From JAGXLC01 sp041686375 (GTDB taxonomy: Bacteria; Bacteroidota; Bacteroidia; Bacteroidales; UBA12077): a DNA stretch of 64,000 nt. The translations under genes were made by a program, and so were the position numbers. The notes beneath the pieces were generated by a model. It ran no database searches and was not told where the DNA came from. It was given only the letters and a program-made list of their open reading frames with translations. The stretch is from contig JAWLEB010000004.1 of assembly GCA_041686375.1 (NCBI GenBank), positions 1 to 64,000 on the forward strand, in the 5' to 3' direction. Each line of letters starts with the position of its first letter. The stretch's first letter is position 1. Positions 19,945-29,919 of this stretch are shown piece after piece.

Positions 19945-20052
19945 CATATTAATCACAGTTGCAAATTACTATCCGTGTAATTCATATTATCCGCAACATA
20001 AACGTTCCTTAAAATTCTAAAATCGAACGCTTCATTCTAAATTCCGATTGCT

Positions 20053-20060
20053 TATCTTTG
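20053..20060 (+). promoter_or_regulatory. Candidate -7 box (TAnnTTTG) of gltX
   Basis: TATCTTTG matches the Bacteroidota -7 consensus and ends 19 bp before the gltX ATG. No clear -33 TTTG is present. Confidence 0.5.
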
Positions 20061-20079
20061 CAAAAAAACACAAAACAAT

Positions 20080-21609
20080 ATGGCTCATTCAGAAGTACGC
20101 GTAAGATTTGCCCCAAGCCCGACGGGGCCACTGCACATGGGCGGAGTAAGGACAGCTTTGTTTAATTATTTGTTTGCCAGGAAATACAACGGAACGTTCA
20201 TCCTCAGAATTGAGGATACCGATAAGATTAGATACATGCCCGGAGCTGAGGAGTATATCATTAATTCGCTAAAATGGTGCGGTCTGGAATTCGACGAAGG
20301 AATAGAACAAGGCGGTGAATACGGACCTTATCGCCAATCCGAAAGAAAAGAACTCTATAAAAAATATGCCAATCATCTTGTTGAAGCAGGAAAAGCATAC
20401 TTTGCATTCGATACAGCAGAAGAACTGGACGCTATGCGGGAGCGACTGAAGGAGCAGAAGAGCGACATACAGCAATATAATGCAGTAACAAGAAAAGAAA
20501 TGAAAAATTCCCTTACACTGGGGAAAGAAAAAACCAGGCAGTTAATAGACGAAGGTGTTCCTTATGTCATCCGTTTCAAAATGTCAGAAGAACAATATAT
20601 TGGTGTAATAGACCGAATCAGGGGAGAGGTGGAAGTCAACACCAATCAACTGGACGATAAGATACTTTTTAAATCTGATGGCTTACCCACTTACCATCTG
20701 GCAAACGTAGTGGATGATCATGAGATGAAAGTAACTCATGTTATACGTGGTGAAGAATGGCTGCCTTCCCTTCCTCTTCACTTCATGCTGTATGAAGCTT
20801 TCGGATGGAAAGACGAGATGCCGGAATTTGCCCATCTGCCACTTATCCTGAAACCAAGCGGAAAAGGCAAACTCAGTAAGCGTGACGGTCAGAAACATGG
20901 TTTCCCGGTATTCCCAATGGAATGGGAAGACCCTGAAACCAATGAAACATTTCCGGGATATAAAGAATCAGGCTATCTGCCCGAGGCTTTCATCAATATA
21001 CTGGCCTTCCTGGGATGGAATCCGGGTACAGATAAAGAATTATACACCATGGATGAACTAATAGAGGAATTCGACCTCGACAAAGTGGGCAAGTCAGGTT
21101 CAAAATTCGACCCTGACAAGGCAAAATGGTACAACCACAAATACCTGATGGCAAAATCAGATAAAGAATTGGCAGAAATGTTTATCCCCTTGTTAGAAGA
21201 AATGGGTATTTCTGCCTCTGTGGATTTTGTAGAAAAAGTATGCAGCCTTGTAAAAGAACGCATCAACTTTATCCATGATCTTTGGGATCAGTCTTGGTTC
21301 TTTTTTAAGGCACCGGATGAATACGACCAAAAAATGGTGAAGAAAAAATGGAAGGAGCATACTCCTGACCTGCTTAATGAGCTAAAAGAAAAATTGCAGA
21401 AATTAAATGAATTTACCCCGGAAAACATCAAAAGTACAGCAAAACAACTCACCGAAGATAAAGATCTGGGAATGGGTCAGGTGATGTTTCCTTTCCGCCT
21501 GACACTTGTAGGTGCAGGAATGGGACCGGACGTAGCAGAAATTGCAGTGATGATAGGAAAAGATGAAACCGTGAGAAGGATTGAGAAGGCTGTAGAAGAG
21601 ATAGGTTGA
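20080..21609 (+). CDS. gltX: Glutamyl-tRNA synthetase
   Basis: A 509-residue class I synthetase that charges tRNA-Glu. The HIGH-equivalent LHMG is at 18-21 within FAPSPTGPLHMGG, and the KMSKS-equivalent is KLSKRDG near 265. The C-terminal helical anticodon-binding domain is complete. A separate GlnS at 24022-25767 means Gln-tRNA is charged directly, so this enzyme is probably discriminating. Confidence 0.97.
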   Translation: MAHSEVRVRFAPSPTGPLHMGGVRTALFNYLFARKYNGTFILRIEDTDKIRYMPGAEEYIINSLKWCGLEFDEGIEQGGEYGPYRQSERKELYKKYANHLVEAGKAYFAFDTAEELDAMRERLKEQKSDIQQYNAVTRKEMKNSLTLGKEKTRQLIDEGVPYVIRFKMSEEQYIGVIDRIRGEVEVNTNQLDDKILFKSDGLPTYHLANVVDDHEMKVTHVIRGEEWLPSLPLHFMLYEAFGWKDEMPEFAHLPLILKPSGKGKLSKRDGQKHGFPVFPMEWEDPETNETFPGYKESGYLPEAFINILAFLGWNPGTDKELYTMDELIEEFDLDKVGKSGSKFDPDKAKWYNHKYLMAKSDKELAEMFIPLLEEMGISASVDFVEKVCSLVKERINFIHDLWDQSWFFFKAPDEYDQKMVKKKWKEHTPDLLNELKEKLQKLNEFTPENIKSTAKQLTEDKDLGMGQVMFPFRLTLVGAGMGPDVAEIAVMIGKDETVRRIEKAVEEIG

Positions 21610-21768
21610 TTTTTAGAGTTGGCAGTGGCAGAATGAAGGAGAAAGTTGCAGTAGGAGCAGATTGAGAATTGAGTAAGAAGTATGTTAATTGAGTGTTGAT
21701 ACATTCTATTCAAATAAAGAAAAGCAGACAAATTTTCTATAATTTCATACTATATCTCATTTAAAAAG

Positions 21769-21815
21769 TATAAAAAAATAAAAATAGCCACCTGAATTTA
21801 GATACCAGGTGACTA
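21769..21815 (-). terminator. Terminator of the S9 peptidase gene
   Basis: Read on the minus strand, the CACCTG/CAGGTG stem with flanking TAG/CTA pairing is followed by T-rich sequence. It sits 14 bp beyond the peptidase stop. Confidence 0.65.
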
Positions 21816-21828
21816 CCTATTGAAAATT

Positions 21829-23934
21829 TTATTTTTTCAACTGTTTATCGAAAAAAGCTTTTGAGCGTTTAAAAGCTTCAAACCAATGTTCATGCATGAT
21901 AAACCCATGCACTTCATCAGGAAAAACCAGTTGTTCAATTTCCACATCCCTTTTTCTCAATTTCTCTACAAGGTCTACTGTTTCCGAAAAAGGAACATTT
22001 CGGTCGTCATCCCCATGTATGACAAGGACGGGAGAACGCCAATCATCAATCGAAGCCATGGGTGAAGCACGAAATGCAGTCTCTGCTTGGTCTTTATATT
22101 TTAAAGGATCATACTCAGAAGAAAAATGTTTGATAACTACATTCCAGTCATGTACGCCATGAATATCAACCCCCGCTTTGAAAAGATGAGAAGCTCTGGC
22201 CAATCCAAGTGCGGTTAAATATCCACCATACGAACCACCCCATAAACCAATATTATCGGCTTTCACATCATTCCTGTTTTGCAAATAGTTGCCAGCTCCC
22301 AATACATCGTAAAATTCACTCGCTCCTGCTGCACCAAAATTTTCCGCTTCCCTGAATTTCATTCCATAACCAATACCACTTCTAAAGTTAACAGATAAAA
22401 CGATGTATCCGTTATTGGCAAGGTATTGATTAAAGGAGTAACAATTATGGTAATAATTACTATTATGGAATCCAAGCATCATTTGTCTGCGGGATCCGCC
22501 ATGAAAAAACAACACAGCCGGATATTTTTTATTTTCATCATAATTCTTGGGTAAAAAGAGTTGCCCATGGATTCTCATGCCATCAGCAGCTGGAAATATT
22601 ACCTGGCGGGGTGGCGTTATCTTTTCGGAAGGGAAATTATCTAACTTATCAGCAGTTGCCAACACTTGTCTTTCACCGTTCGGAGACATGACTTCCACGT
22701 GTGCAGGAACCGTACCTGTTGATGCAGCAAAAACAATATGATCATTTTTCAGAACCATTGGGCCCCATTCAAGTCCATCGCCTTTTGTTAACATTCCCGG
22801 ATTGCTCTTTTCAACATTCACTTTCCAGATGTGGCGTCGATCAATATCATCCAGGTTAGAAGCATAAAAAACTTCCTCTTTGTCGGGTGAAAGGGAAGGA
22901 AAAAATACTTCATGTTGCCCGGGGGTGAGATGTGTAACATTACCATCTTCTACAGAGACACTGTACAATTGACTCCACCCATTCTTCTCCCAGGGAAAAA
23001 TTAACACATCATTGGCACCCCATAACAGTTGTTTCTCAGCATATATTTCATGAAATATACTTCCTTGTCCGCTGTTCGCTTTCCAAACCTGTCGATCCTC
23101 ACCAGTAGTAAAATCGTGTATCCATATCGACCAGGGCAGACCTTCCCGCAGAGGTGTAAAATAAGGAACAATTTGAGTTTGGCGAGGTTTTCTGATATAC
23201 GCAATTTGATTTCCATCCTCAGACCAAACAGGTTCATCATCCATGTCTACCGATGGATTAATGTAGTTGATAGATTCATTTTCAATATCATAAATCCCTA
23301 TATAGCTGTGATCACTTCTATAGCTTACAAAAGCAAGTTTTTCCCCGTCCGGAGACCATTCCAATTTTCCTGCTCCTCCTCTAATCTGAAACAGTTGTTT
23401 TGCTTCTGGCTGTTCAGTTTCCAGATTAATAGAAAATACACGCTCTCCTTTGCTAAAAACACATATATTCTCTGTAGGTGAGGCAACCGGTGAGCTTCCA
23501 TCGGCAAGCTTCTTAGTTTGATCTTCAGAAATAGAAACCATGTGAATCTCCTGTATACCTCCATCCGGATTATGTGTAGGATTTGGATATTCGCCTGACT
23601 GATTAGCTGAGCCACCCAGAACATATAGCAAATTTTCCCCGTCTGCGGTAAACTCCAGATCACCTATACCCCTGCCTTTATCTTTTGTATAATGAGTAAG
23701 TTTACGAGCTTTAAAACCAGGTGCTTCAACAAACCATATATTGCGAACTCCCTCATCGTTCATAACCCAGGCAAACTTTTCATAGTCCGGCGAGACCACT
23801 CCATCTAAAGGAACCGGAGCACTGAGAATTTCTTTCAGAGAGAAGGGACTGTTGTTTTGTGCGATACCGTCGGTTAAACCGATCGAAATCAAAAAAGGAA
23901 TTAGGACAATAAATTTAATCTTTTTCATAATCAT
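21829..23934 (-). CDS. S9 family prolyl oligopeptidase-like serine peptidase, secreted
   Basis: 701 residues. A Sec signal peptide covers about 1-25 (alternative ATG two codons in). An N-terminal seven-bladed WD40/TolB-like propeller extends to about 420, and a C-terminal alpha/beta-hydrolase follows. The nucleophile Ser lies in GGSYGGY, Asp in HGDDDRNVP, and His in DEVHGF. The layout matches dipeptidyl- or acylaminoacyl-peptidases of the periplasm. The gene stands alone on minus, with its own terminator. Confidence 0.92.
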   Translation of the reverse strand: MIMKKIKFIVLIPFLISIGLTDGIAQNNSPFSLKEILSAPVPLDGVVSPDYEKFAWVMNDEGVRNIWFVEAPGFKARKLTHYTKDKGRGIGDLEFTADGENLLYVLGGSANQSGEYPNPTHNPDGGIQEIHMVSISEDQTKKLADGSSPVASPTENICVFSKGERVFSINLETEQPEAKQLFQIRGGAGKLEWSPDGEKLAFVSYRSDHSYIGIYDIENESINYINPSVDMDDEPVWSEDGNQIAYIRKPRQTQIVPYFTPLREGLPWSIWIHDFTTGEDRQVWKANSGQGSIFHEIYAEKQLLWGANDVLIFPWEKNGWSQLYSVSVEDGNVTHLTPGQHEVFFPSLSPDKEEVFYASNLDDIDRRHIWKVNVEKSNPGMLTKGDGLEWGPMVLKNDHIVFAASTGTVPAHVEVMSPNGERQVLATADKLDNFPSEKITPPRQVIFPAADGMRIHGQLFLPKNYDENKKYPAVLFFHGGSRRQMMLGFHNSNYYHNCYSFNQYLANNGYIVLSVNFRSGIGYGMKFREAENFGAAGASEFYDVLGAGNYLQNRNDVKADNIGLWGGSYGGYLTALGLARASHLFKAGVDIHGVHDWNVVIKHFSSEYDPLKYKDQAETAFRASPMASIDDWRSPVLVIHGDDDRNVPFSETVDLVEKLRKRDVEIEQLVFPDEVHGFIMHEHWFEAFKRSKAFFDKQLKK

Positions 23935-24021
23935 TGTTTTAGATTGAGCGAAAGCTGAAATATATAAAAAAAACTCGCTAGCAAATGGATACAGGAACCC
24001 TCTGCCTTATATCTTAAAAAA

Positions 24022-25767
24022 TTATTTCTGTTTTTGCTGTTTATTCTGCTTAGCAATTTTTGCCCAGGTGTCTTTCAACGTAACGGTACGGTTAAAAATT
24101 AACTTTTCCCCGGGCTTCCAGTATCGATCCACACAAAAGTAACCTTTACGTTCAAACTGAAACTTATCCTCCGATTTGGCATCTTTCACGAAAGGTTCAG
24201 CCATGGCATTTTCAATAACATGTAAAGAATCCGGATTAATGTTGGATATAAAATCTTTTCCTTCCTCTTTAACCTTTAATGGATTCTCAGACATAAACAA
24301 ACGGTCATATTGTCTTACCTCCACAGGTATGGCATGTTTCACAGAAACCCAGTGCAAGGTACCCTTCACTTTACGTCCATCAGGAGATGCCCCCCCTCTG
24401 GATTCAGGATCGTATTTACACCTGATTTCAGTGATTTCGCCAAATTCATCTTTAACAACTCCTTCACAAGTAATAAAATAAGCGTAACGTAATCTCACTT
24501 CTCTGCCAGGAGCCAGGCGGAAAAATTTCTTCGGTGGATCTTCCATAAAATCATCACGCTCAATATAAATCTCTTTGGAAAAAGGAACTTTCCTGGTTCC
24601 CATAATCTCCTCTTCCGGATTGTTAACTGCCTCCAGCTCTTCTTCCTTTTCATCCGGATAATTGGTGATAACCACTTTAACAGGATTCAAAACCGTCATA
24701 ATCCTCTGTGCCCGTTTGTTCAGATCTTCTCTTATAGTGTTTTCCAGCAGGGCAACATCAATCACATTATCGCGTTTGGCAATCCCTACTTTTTCAGAGA
24801 ATTCTCGTATAGACTCCGGAGTATATCCACGTCGCCTAAATCCTGAAATAGTAGGCATTCTAGGGTCATCCCAACCATCAACATATCCTTCTTTTACCAG
24901 TTCCAGTAATTTGCGCTTACTCATTACTGTATAGCTCAGATTTAACCTCGCAAATTCTATCTGGCGAGGCCGTTGCTCATCAGGTTCGGCAATATGATCT
25001 AAGAGCCAATCGTAAAGAGGTCTGTGAATTTCAAATTCTAAGGTGCATAAACTATGCGTAATACCTTCAATAAAATCAGACTGTCCGTGAGCAAAGTCAT
25101 ACATTGGATAAATACACCACTTATCACCCGTTCTTGGATGAGCCTGGTGCCGTATCCTATAAATAATAGGATCACGCAGGTGCATATTCGGGGAGCTCAT
25201 ATCAATCTTCGCTCTGAGCTGATAACGCCCCTCCTCAAATTCACCATTACGCATGCGCTGGAACAGATCTAAATTCTCTTCTACGGATCGGTCCCGGTAT
25301 GGACTCTTTTTGCCTGGCTCTGTTGGTGTTCCTCTATTCGTTTTAATCTCTTCAGGGCTTAACTCACAAACATAAGCCTTCCCTTTTTTAATAAGCTTTA
25401 CAGCAAATTCATATAGCTTCTCAAAATAATCGGAAGCATAAAACTCACGGTCTTCCCAGTCAAAACCCAGCCAATGCACATCTTCTTTAATAGAATCAAT
25501 GTATTTTTGTTCCTCCTTAAGAGGATTGGTGTCATCAAAACGCAGGTTGGTTTTTCCATTGTATCTCTCCGCCACTCCAAAATTCAAGCAAATAGATTTA
25601 GCATGACCAATATGTAAAAAACCATTGGGTTCGGGAGGAAAACGTGTATGAATCCGTCCATTATTTTTCCCTTTTCTAAGGTCTTCTTCTATAATTTGCT
25701 CAATAAAGTTCTTTGACCGGGTATTTTCATCTTTTTTATTTTCTGTGCTTCCCAAATTTTCTGTCAT
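24022..25767 (-). CDS. glnS: Glutaminyl-tRNA synthetase
   Basis: A 581-residue class I synthetase with HIGH at 52-55 (PPEPNGFLHIGHAKS) and KMSKS-equivalent VMSKRK. The C-terminal two-barrel anticodon-binding domain contains the GTLHWVSVKHAIPVEVR region. This fits the presence of GltX and predicts no need for the GatCAB route to Gln-tRNA. Confidence 0.97.
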   Translation of the reverse strand: MTENLGSTENKKDENTRSKNFIEQIIEEDLRKGKNNGRIHTRFPPEPNGFLHIGHAKSICLNFGVAERYNGKTNLRFDDTNPLKEEQKYIDSIKEDVHWLGFDWEDREFYASDYFEKLYEFAVKLIKKGKAYVCELSPEEIKTNRGTPTEPGKKSPYRDRSVEENLDLFQRMRNGEFEEGRYQLRAKIDMSSPNMHLRDPIIYRIRHQAHPRTGDKWCIYPMYDFAHGQSDFIEGITHSLCTLEFEIHRPLYDWLLDHIAEPDEQRPRQIEFARLNLSYTVMSKRKLLELVKEGYVDGWDDPRMPTISGFRRRGYTPESIREFSEKVGIAKRDNVIDVALLENTIREDLNKRAQRIMTVLNPVKVVITNYPDEKEEELEAVNNPEEEIMGTRKVPFSKEIYIERDDFMEDPPKKFFRLAPGREVRLRYAYFITCEGVVKDEFGEITEIRCKYDPESRGGASPDGRKVKGTLHWVSVKHAIPVEVRQYDRLFMSENPLKVKEEGKDFISNINPDSLHVIENAMAEPFVKDAKSEDKFQFERKGYFCVDRYWKPGEKLIFNRTVTLKDTWAKIAKQNKQQKQK

Positions 25768-25880
25768 ATTTTTTAAATTTAATAAATTCGCAGGTTTGTT
25801 CTATTTATTTACCATATGGACCTGTCATCATTAAAGATCCTAAATAACAAAATTATCTTTACAATCAAAACAAAAGTATC

Positions 25881-25888
25881 TATATTTG
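25881..25888 (+). promoter_or_regulatory. Candidate -7 box (TAnnTTTG) of folB
   Basis: TATATTTG matches the consensus and lies 72 bp before folB. On the opposite strand TAATTTTG at 25855-25848 could serve glnS, giving back-to-back promoters. Confidence 0.45.
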
Positions 25889-25959
25889 CAGACCCAATAG
25901 ATACAAAAATATTTTAAATCTTTGAATTTTATCATTTAAAAGCTTCTAAATAATTTTTT

Positions 25960-26310
25960 ATGGGACTAATACAACTTGAAAACATGGAGTTTTATGCTTA
26001 CCATGGGCATTTCAAAGAAGAACAAATTGTAGGGAACCGGTTTCTGGTAAATCTTACCATACAAACCAATATGGATAAAGCTGGTGAATCAGATACTCTA
26101 AAAGATGCTCTTAACTATCAAACTGCTTATGAAATCATAAAGGAAGAGATGAAAAAAAAGTCACATCTCCTGGAAAACATCGCTAAACGGATCCTTGATG
26201 CATTGTATAATAATTTTGACTCTATAGAAAAAACAAGTATTAAAGTATCCAAGATGAATCCACCTATTGGAGGAAAAATGAAAAGTATAAGCGTAGTTAT
26301 GGAAAGGTGA
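25960..26310 (+). CDS. folB: Dihydroneopterin aldolase
   Basis: A 116-residue FolB/tunnelling-fold protein of folate synthesis that cleaves 7,8-dihydroneopterin to the hydroxymethyl pterin. Family motifs are the N-terminal LENMEFYAYHGHFKEEQ, the DALNYQTAYEIIKEE helix, LLENIAKRILD with the catalytic Glu, and VSKMNPPIGG near the end. It is the only folate gene here. Confidence 0.92.
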   Translation: MGLIQLENMEFYAYHGHFKEEQIVGNRFLVNLTIQTNMDKAGESDTLKDALNYQTAYEIIKEEMKKKSHLLENIAKRILDALYNNFDSIEKTSIKVSKMNPPIGGKMKSISVVMER

Positions 26311-26377
26311 AACGTATAAGCAGAAATAAGAAACATTTCCTGTAAAACAATAATTAACAGACATAAAAGGTTTATTT

Positions 26378-26411
26378 AAATAACCGGACTTGAATGTTCG
26401 GTTATTTTTTT
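26378..26411 (+). terminator. Rho-independent terminator after folB
   Basis: An 11-bp stem AATAACCGGAC/GTTCGGTTATT (one G-T wobble) with a 6-nt loop runs into a seven-T tract. Confidence 0.85.
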
Positions 26412-26443
26412 GTACCTTTTAAAACGTTAAATATTAGGAAACT

Positions 26444-26788
26444 ATGATAGAGGAATATAAATTTGGTAAAATGGTTGTTGATGGAGAGACTTATGAAAAG
26501 GATCTCATTATAGCAAAAGATAAAGTTTTCGCCAATTGGTGGAGAGAGAAAGGCCACCAATTACAGCTGAAAGATATTCGTCAGGTTTTGGAAGACAAAA
26601 AACCTGAAGCCCTGATAGTAGGGAAAGGAAAATTTGGAATGATGAAAATATCAGATGATCTAAAAAAATATCTCCAAAAGAACAACATCGAATTATACGA
26701 AAAAGAGTCAGGTAAAGCCACGCAGGAATTTAACAAAAAATATAATGCAGGTAAAAATGTTGTTGGTGCTTTTCATTTAACATGTTAA
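26444..26788 (+). CDS. Mth938-like domain protein
   Basis: A 114-residue protein of the Mth938/DUF498 family (related to human AAMDC and NDUFAF3). The family pattern includes an EYKFGKMVVDG start, a central LIVGKGKFG loop and a VVGAFHLTC end. The fold is known in structures; no enzymatic role is established. It is probably its own transcription unit, since a terminator lies between it and folB. A TACCTTTT element at 26413 resembles a -7 box. Confidence 0.85.
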   Translation: MIEEYKFGKMVVDGETYEKDLIIAKDKVFANWWREKGHQLQLKDIRQVLEDKKPEALIVGKGKFGMMKISDDLKKYLQKNNIELYEKESGKATQEFNKKYNAGKNVVGAFHLTC

Positions 26789-26838
26789 TTATCTATATTT
26801 ACTTTCATTGTTGTATTTAAGCCTCGAATCCAAATTGC

Positions 26839-27444
26839 ATGAAAAAATTTATCTTACTCACAGTCTTTATTGGTTTGGCGCTCACAAGCTATTCACAGCG
26901 ATTTCATGGAGGAATTCACGGAGGTTTCATCGCAAGCCAGTTGGATGGAGATAATTTAGGTGGTTATAACAAAGCGGGTTTAAGAGGAGGTGGATGGGTT
27001 AATACGAAAATCTCCAGTCTTCTGACCTTACAGATGGAATTGGAATACATTCAAAAAGGCAGCAAAATTTCCGAAAGCGAATTATTAGCCGGGGGTTACT
27101 ATCACAGTCTTTTGAGCTATATTCAACTACCGATTCTTGCAAGAATTCAAGCCACAGAAAACATAACAGGTGAGGGTGGAATAGCAGGAGGCTACCTTTT
27201 CGAAGGCCTTGAAGATAAAGACGGAACAACATTTATGGATGCTGATCCTCCATTTGATGAGTACGAACTGTCTTTGCTTATTGGGTTAAATTATCATTTC
27301 AATGAAAACTTAACAGGGAATATCCGGTTTAACTATTCAGCCTTACCAATACGTGAACATCCCGGAGGACAAGTCTATTGGCTGGATCGTGGACAATATA
27401 ATAATGTTTTGTCCTTTGGAATATATTACGAGTTTGTTTATTAA
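26839..27444 (+). CDS. Outer-membrane beta-barrel (porin-family) protein
   Basis: 201 residues. A Sec signal peptide at 1-19 ends in YSQ. Alternating amphipathic strands (for example GGWVNTKISSLLTLQMELEY and LIGLNYHFNENLTGNIRFNY) and a C-terminal aromatic tyrosine (YYEFVY) follow. The pattern fits the OMP_b-brl_2/PorT-like eight-stranded barrels of Bacteroidota. Function unknown. Its stop lies 5 bp from the stop of rnr on the opposite strand. Confidence 0.85.
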   Translation: MKKFILLTVFIGLALTSYSQRFHGGIHGGFIASQLDGDNLGGYNKAGLRGGGWVNTKISSLLTLQMELEYIQKGSKISESELLAGGYYHSLLSYIQLPILARIQATENITGEGGIAGGYLFEGLEDKDGTTFMDADPPFDEYELSLLIGLNYHFNENLTGNIRFNYSALPIREHPGGQVYWLDRGQYNNVLSFGIYYEFVY

Positions 27445-27449
27445 ATATT

Positions 27450-29597
27450 TCACGCCAGAACAAAATCAATCTGTTTCTTTTCTAAGTCTGTTCTAACCAG
27501 TTTTACTCTTAAAGGGTCTCCAAGTTGATATTTTTTTCCATGATTATGACCAATAATACTATAATCATTTTCATTGTAGATATAAAAATCATCATCAAGG
27601 TCTCGAATATGGACTAGTCCTTCGCATTTGGTATCAGATAATTCAACAAACAATCCCCATTCCATAACTCCTGAGATAATACCATCAAATTCCTCTCCCA
27701 GTTTATCCTTCAAAAATTCAACCTGTTTATATTTTATAGACGCCCGTTCAGCATCAACCGCCAGCTTTTCCCTATCTGAAGAATGCTGGCACATTTTTTC
27801 ATAAAGTTTTGAATTTGCAGAAGACCCTCCTTCAAGATATTGGTCAAGCAATCGATGTACCATCATGTCAGGATAACGCCTGATAGGAGATGTAAAATGC
27901 GTATAAAAATCGAAAGCTAATCCATAATGACCTATGTTTTTGATTGAATATTCCGCCTTAGCCATACTTCGCACGGCAAGTGTCTCAATAACATTTTGTT
28001 CTTTCTTTCCTTCAACCTCATCCAGCAGTCTGTTAATTGAACTTGTAATAGCCTTGTCCGATTTTGTATTTATCACATAACCAAATTTTTCCACAAATTG
28101 AGCAAATACCTCCAACTTCGAAGCATCAGGCCGATCATGCACCCGGTATACAAAAGTTTTGGGTTTCTTCTTTTCCGGGACATCTCCTATAAAAGCCGCT
28201 ACTTTTCTATTCGCAAGTAACATAAACTCCTCAATAAGCTCATTTGTCTCTCCATGCTCTTTAAAAAACACCCCTGTTGGTGCACCCTGTTCATCCAGCA
28301 TAAATTTCACCTCTACCCGTTCGAAGGCAATCGAACCCTGATCAAACCTTTCTTTTCGAAGTTTTTTTGCCAAATCATTCAAGATGGACAATTCGGTATA
28401 CAAAATTCCTTTTTGGTTGTCCAGGACTTCCTGGGCTTCTTCATAACTAAACCGCTTATCTGAATTAATAACCGTCCTTCCAAACCACTCCTTATGAATC
28501 TTTGCATTATCATCTATATGAAAAACGGCCGAAAAGCATAATTTATCTTCATTAGGACGTAAGGAACAAACTCCATTAGAAAGCTTTTCAGGCAGCATAG
28601 GCACAACTCTGTCGACAAGATACACGGTGGTAGCCCTCTCCAGGGCTTCTTTATCCAGAATTGTATCTGGTCTGACATAATGGGTAACGTCCGCGATATG
28701 TATTCCCACTTCCCATAATCCTTTATTTAATTTACGAATTGAAAGTGCATCATCAAAATCTTTTGCATCAGCGGGGTCAATAGTAAATGTAGAAACTTTT
28801 CTAAAATCGCGTCTTCTGCTGTATTCTTCCTCAGAAATTTTTTCGGGAATGTTATCAGCTGCTTCTTCAACCGATTGAGGAAATTTATAAGGCAGATCAT
28901 ACTCTGTTAAGATGGCATGCATTTCCGTCTCATTATCGCCACTATCTCCCAGCACCTCAACAATTTCTCCAAAAGGATTCTTTACCTCAGGCGGCCAGTC
29001 CTTGATTCGGGCTATTGCTTTCTGACCGTTTTTAGCCCCTTTGAGTTTTTTTATGGGAATGAAAATATCATAAGGAACATTTCTGTTAACAGTAATCAAA
29101 AAAGCAAAATTAGTCGATACCGAAATCTTCCCAACAAATTGGGTCTTTGCCCGTTTTAATACTTGAATCACTTCTCCCTGTAAACGTTTATCTTTACGGT
29201 AAGCATAAAGATTAACCAGTACCTCATCTCCAGGAAGTGCCTGATGTAAGTTCCGGTTAGAAATATAAATATCCTCCTGTATATCATCAGAAATAAGGTA
29301 ACCATTACCATCAGCTGTCATCTCAATTTTTCCCTTAATCTGTCCTGATTTAACCTTTAACTGGTATTTGCCCTTTTTGACCTCAACAAGCATCTCATCG
29401 CTTGTCAAACGATCAAGAACATCAATAATTTGCTGTTGCTTTTGTTTGTTCTTTATATTAAGCTGACTGGCAACTTGTTTATGATTAAAAGATTTTGTAG
29501 GATTTCGCTCCAAAAATTCTAATACCATCTCTCTCAATCGCTTAAGACTTACCGCTTTTGACGTTTTTTTCTTCTTCGACATAAATATTTTTTTCAA
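27450..29597 (-). CDS. rnr: Ribonuclease R
   Basis: A 715-residue 3'-5' exoribonuclease of the RNB family. An N-terminal winged-helix-like basic region (to about 70) is followed by cold-shock domains. The catalytic RNB core has TIDPADAKDFDDALS, the magnesium-binding acidic cluster, and HFTSPIRRYPDMMVHRLL. A C-terminal S1 domain holds GVMEWGLFVELSDTKCEGLVH. The start at 29597 (MKKIFMSKKKK) could also be the ATG five codons in. Confidence 0.96.
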   Translation of the reverse strand: MKKIFMSKKKKTSKAVSLKRLREMVLEFLERNPTKSFNHKQVASQLNIKNKQKQQQIIDVLDRLTSDEMLVEVKKGKYQLKVKSGQIKGKIEMTADGNGYLISDDIQEDIYISNRNLHQALPGDEVLVNLYAYRKDKRLQGEVIQVLKRAKTQFVGKISVSTNFAFLITVNRNVPYDIFIPIKKLKGAKNGQKAIARIKDWPPEVKNPFGEIVEVLGDSGDNETEMHAILTEYDLPYKFPQSVEEAADNIPEKISEEEYSRRRDFRKVSTFTIDPADAKDFDDALSIRKLNKGLWEVGIHIADVTHYVRPDTILDKEALERATTVYLVDRVVPMLPEKLSNGVCSLRPNEDKLCFSAVFHIDDNAKIHKEWFGRTVINSDKRFSYEEAQEVLDNQKGILYTELSILNDLAKKLRKERFDQGSIAFERVEVKFMLDEQGAPTGVFFKEHGETNELIEEFMLLANRKVAAFIGDVPEKKKPKTFVYRVHDRPDASKLEVFAQFVEKFGYVINTKSDKAITSSINRLLDEVEGKKEQNVIETLAVRSMAKAEYSIKNIGHYGLAFDFYTHFTSPIRRYPDMMVHRLLDQYLEGGSSANSKLYEKMCQHSSDREKLAVDAERASIKYKQVEFLKDKLGEEFDGIISGVMEWGLFVELSDTKCEGLVHIRDLDDDFYIYNENDYSIIGHNHGKKYQLGDPLRVKLVRTDLEKKQIDFVLA

Positions 29598-29919
29598 TTT
29601 CGATTATAAAAGTTAATTTATCGGTTTTTCCATAGTTACAAAACCATAAAATCCAGGTTTATATTTTGTAAAACAAGATAGAAAAATTAATTCAAAACAC
29701 AGAACGTTTAACAAACCAGGTGGAAGTTACACATTAAAAGTTATTGTTATTAACAAGTTATTAACAATAACCTACATAATAAATTCCTGTTTATCAACAA
29801 TATGAAACCCGAACAAATATAAAAAAGTGACAAAAGTCATATTTTGACTTGGAATTTATTTAGTATACTCTTACATTTATTCCACCAACAATTTACTAAA
29901 CCCTAAAACTATTTTTATT
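29598..29919. other. 322-bp intergenic region between rnr and the subtilase
   Basis: AT-rich spacer between divergent genes, so it should carry both promoters. Its main structure is the near-palindrome at 29740-29771. No ORF or RNA gene seen. Confidence 0.5.
29740..29771. repeat. 32-bp near-perfect palindrome
   Basis: The arms are GTTATTGTTATTAAC and GTTATTAACAATAAC, which pair at 14 of 15 positions around a central AA. GTTATTAAC is also directly repeated 11 bp apart. This looks like an operator upstream of the subtilase gene, whose start is 149 bp away. Confidence 0.5.

Noticed and set aside
23029..23481. Plus-strand ORF of 150 codons
   Set aside because: Antisense to the S9 peptidase with no recognisable family.
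29598..29919. Replication origin, because of TTATTAACA and TTATCAACA sequences resembling DnaA boxes
   Set aside because: The matches deviate from TTATCCACA and no dnaA, dnaN or similar gene is near; the palindrome explains most of the repeats.
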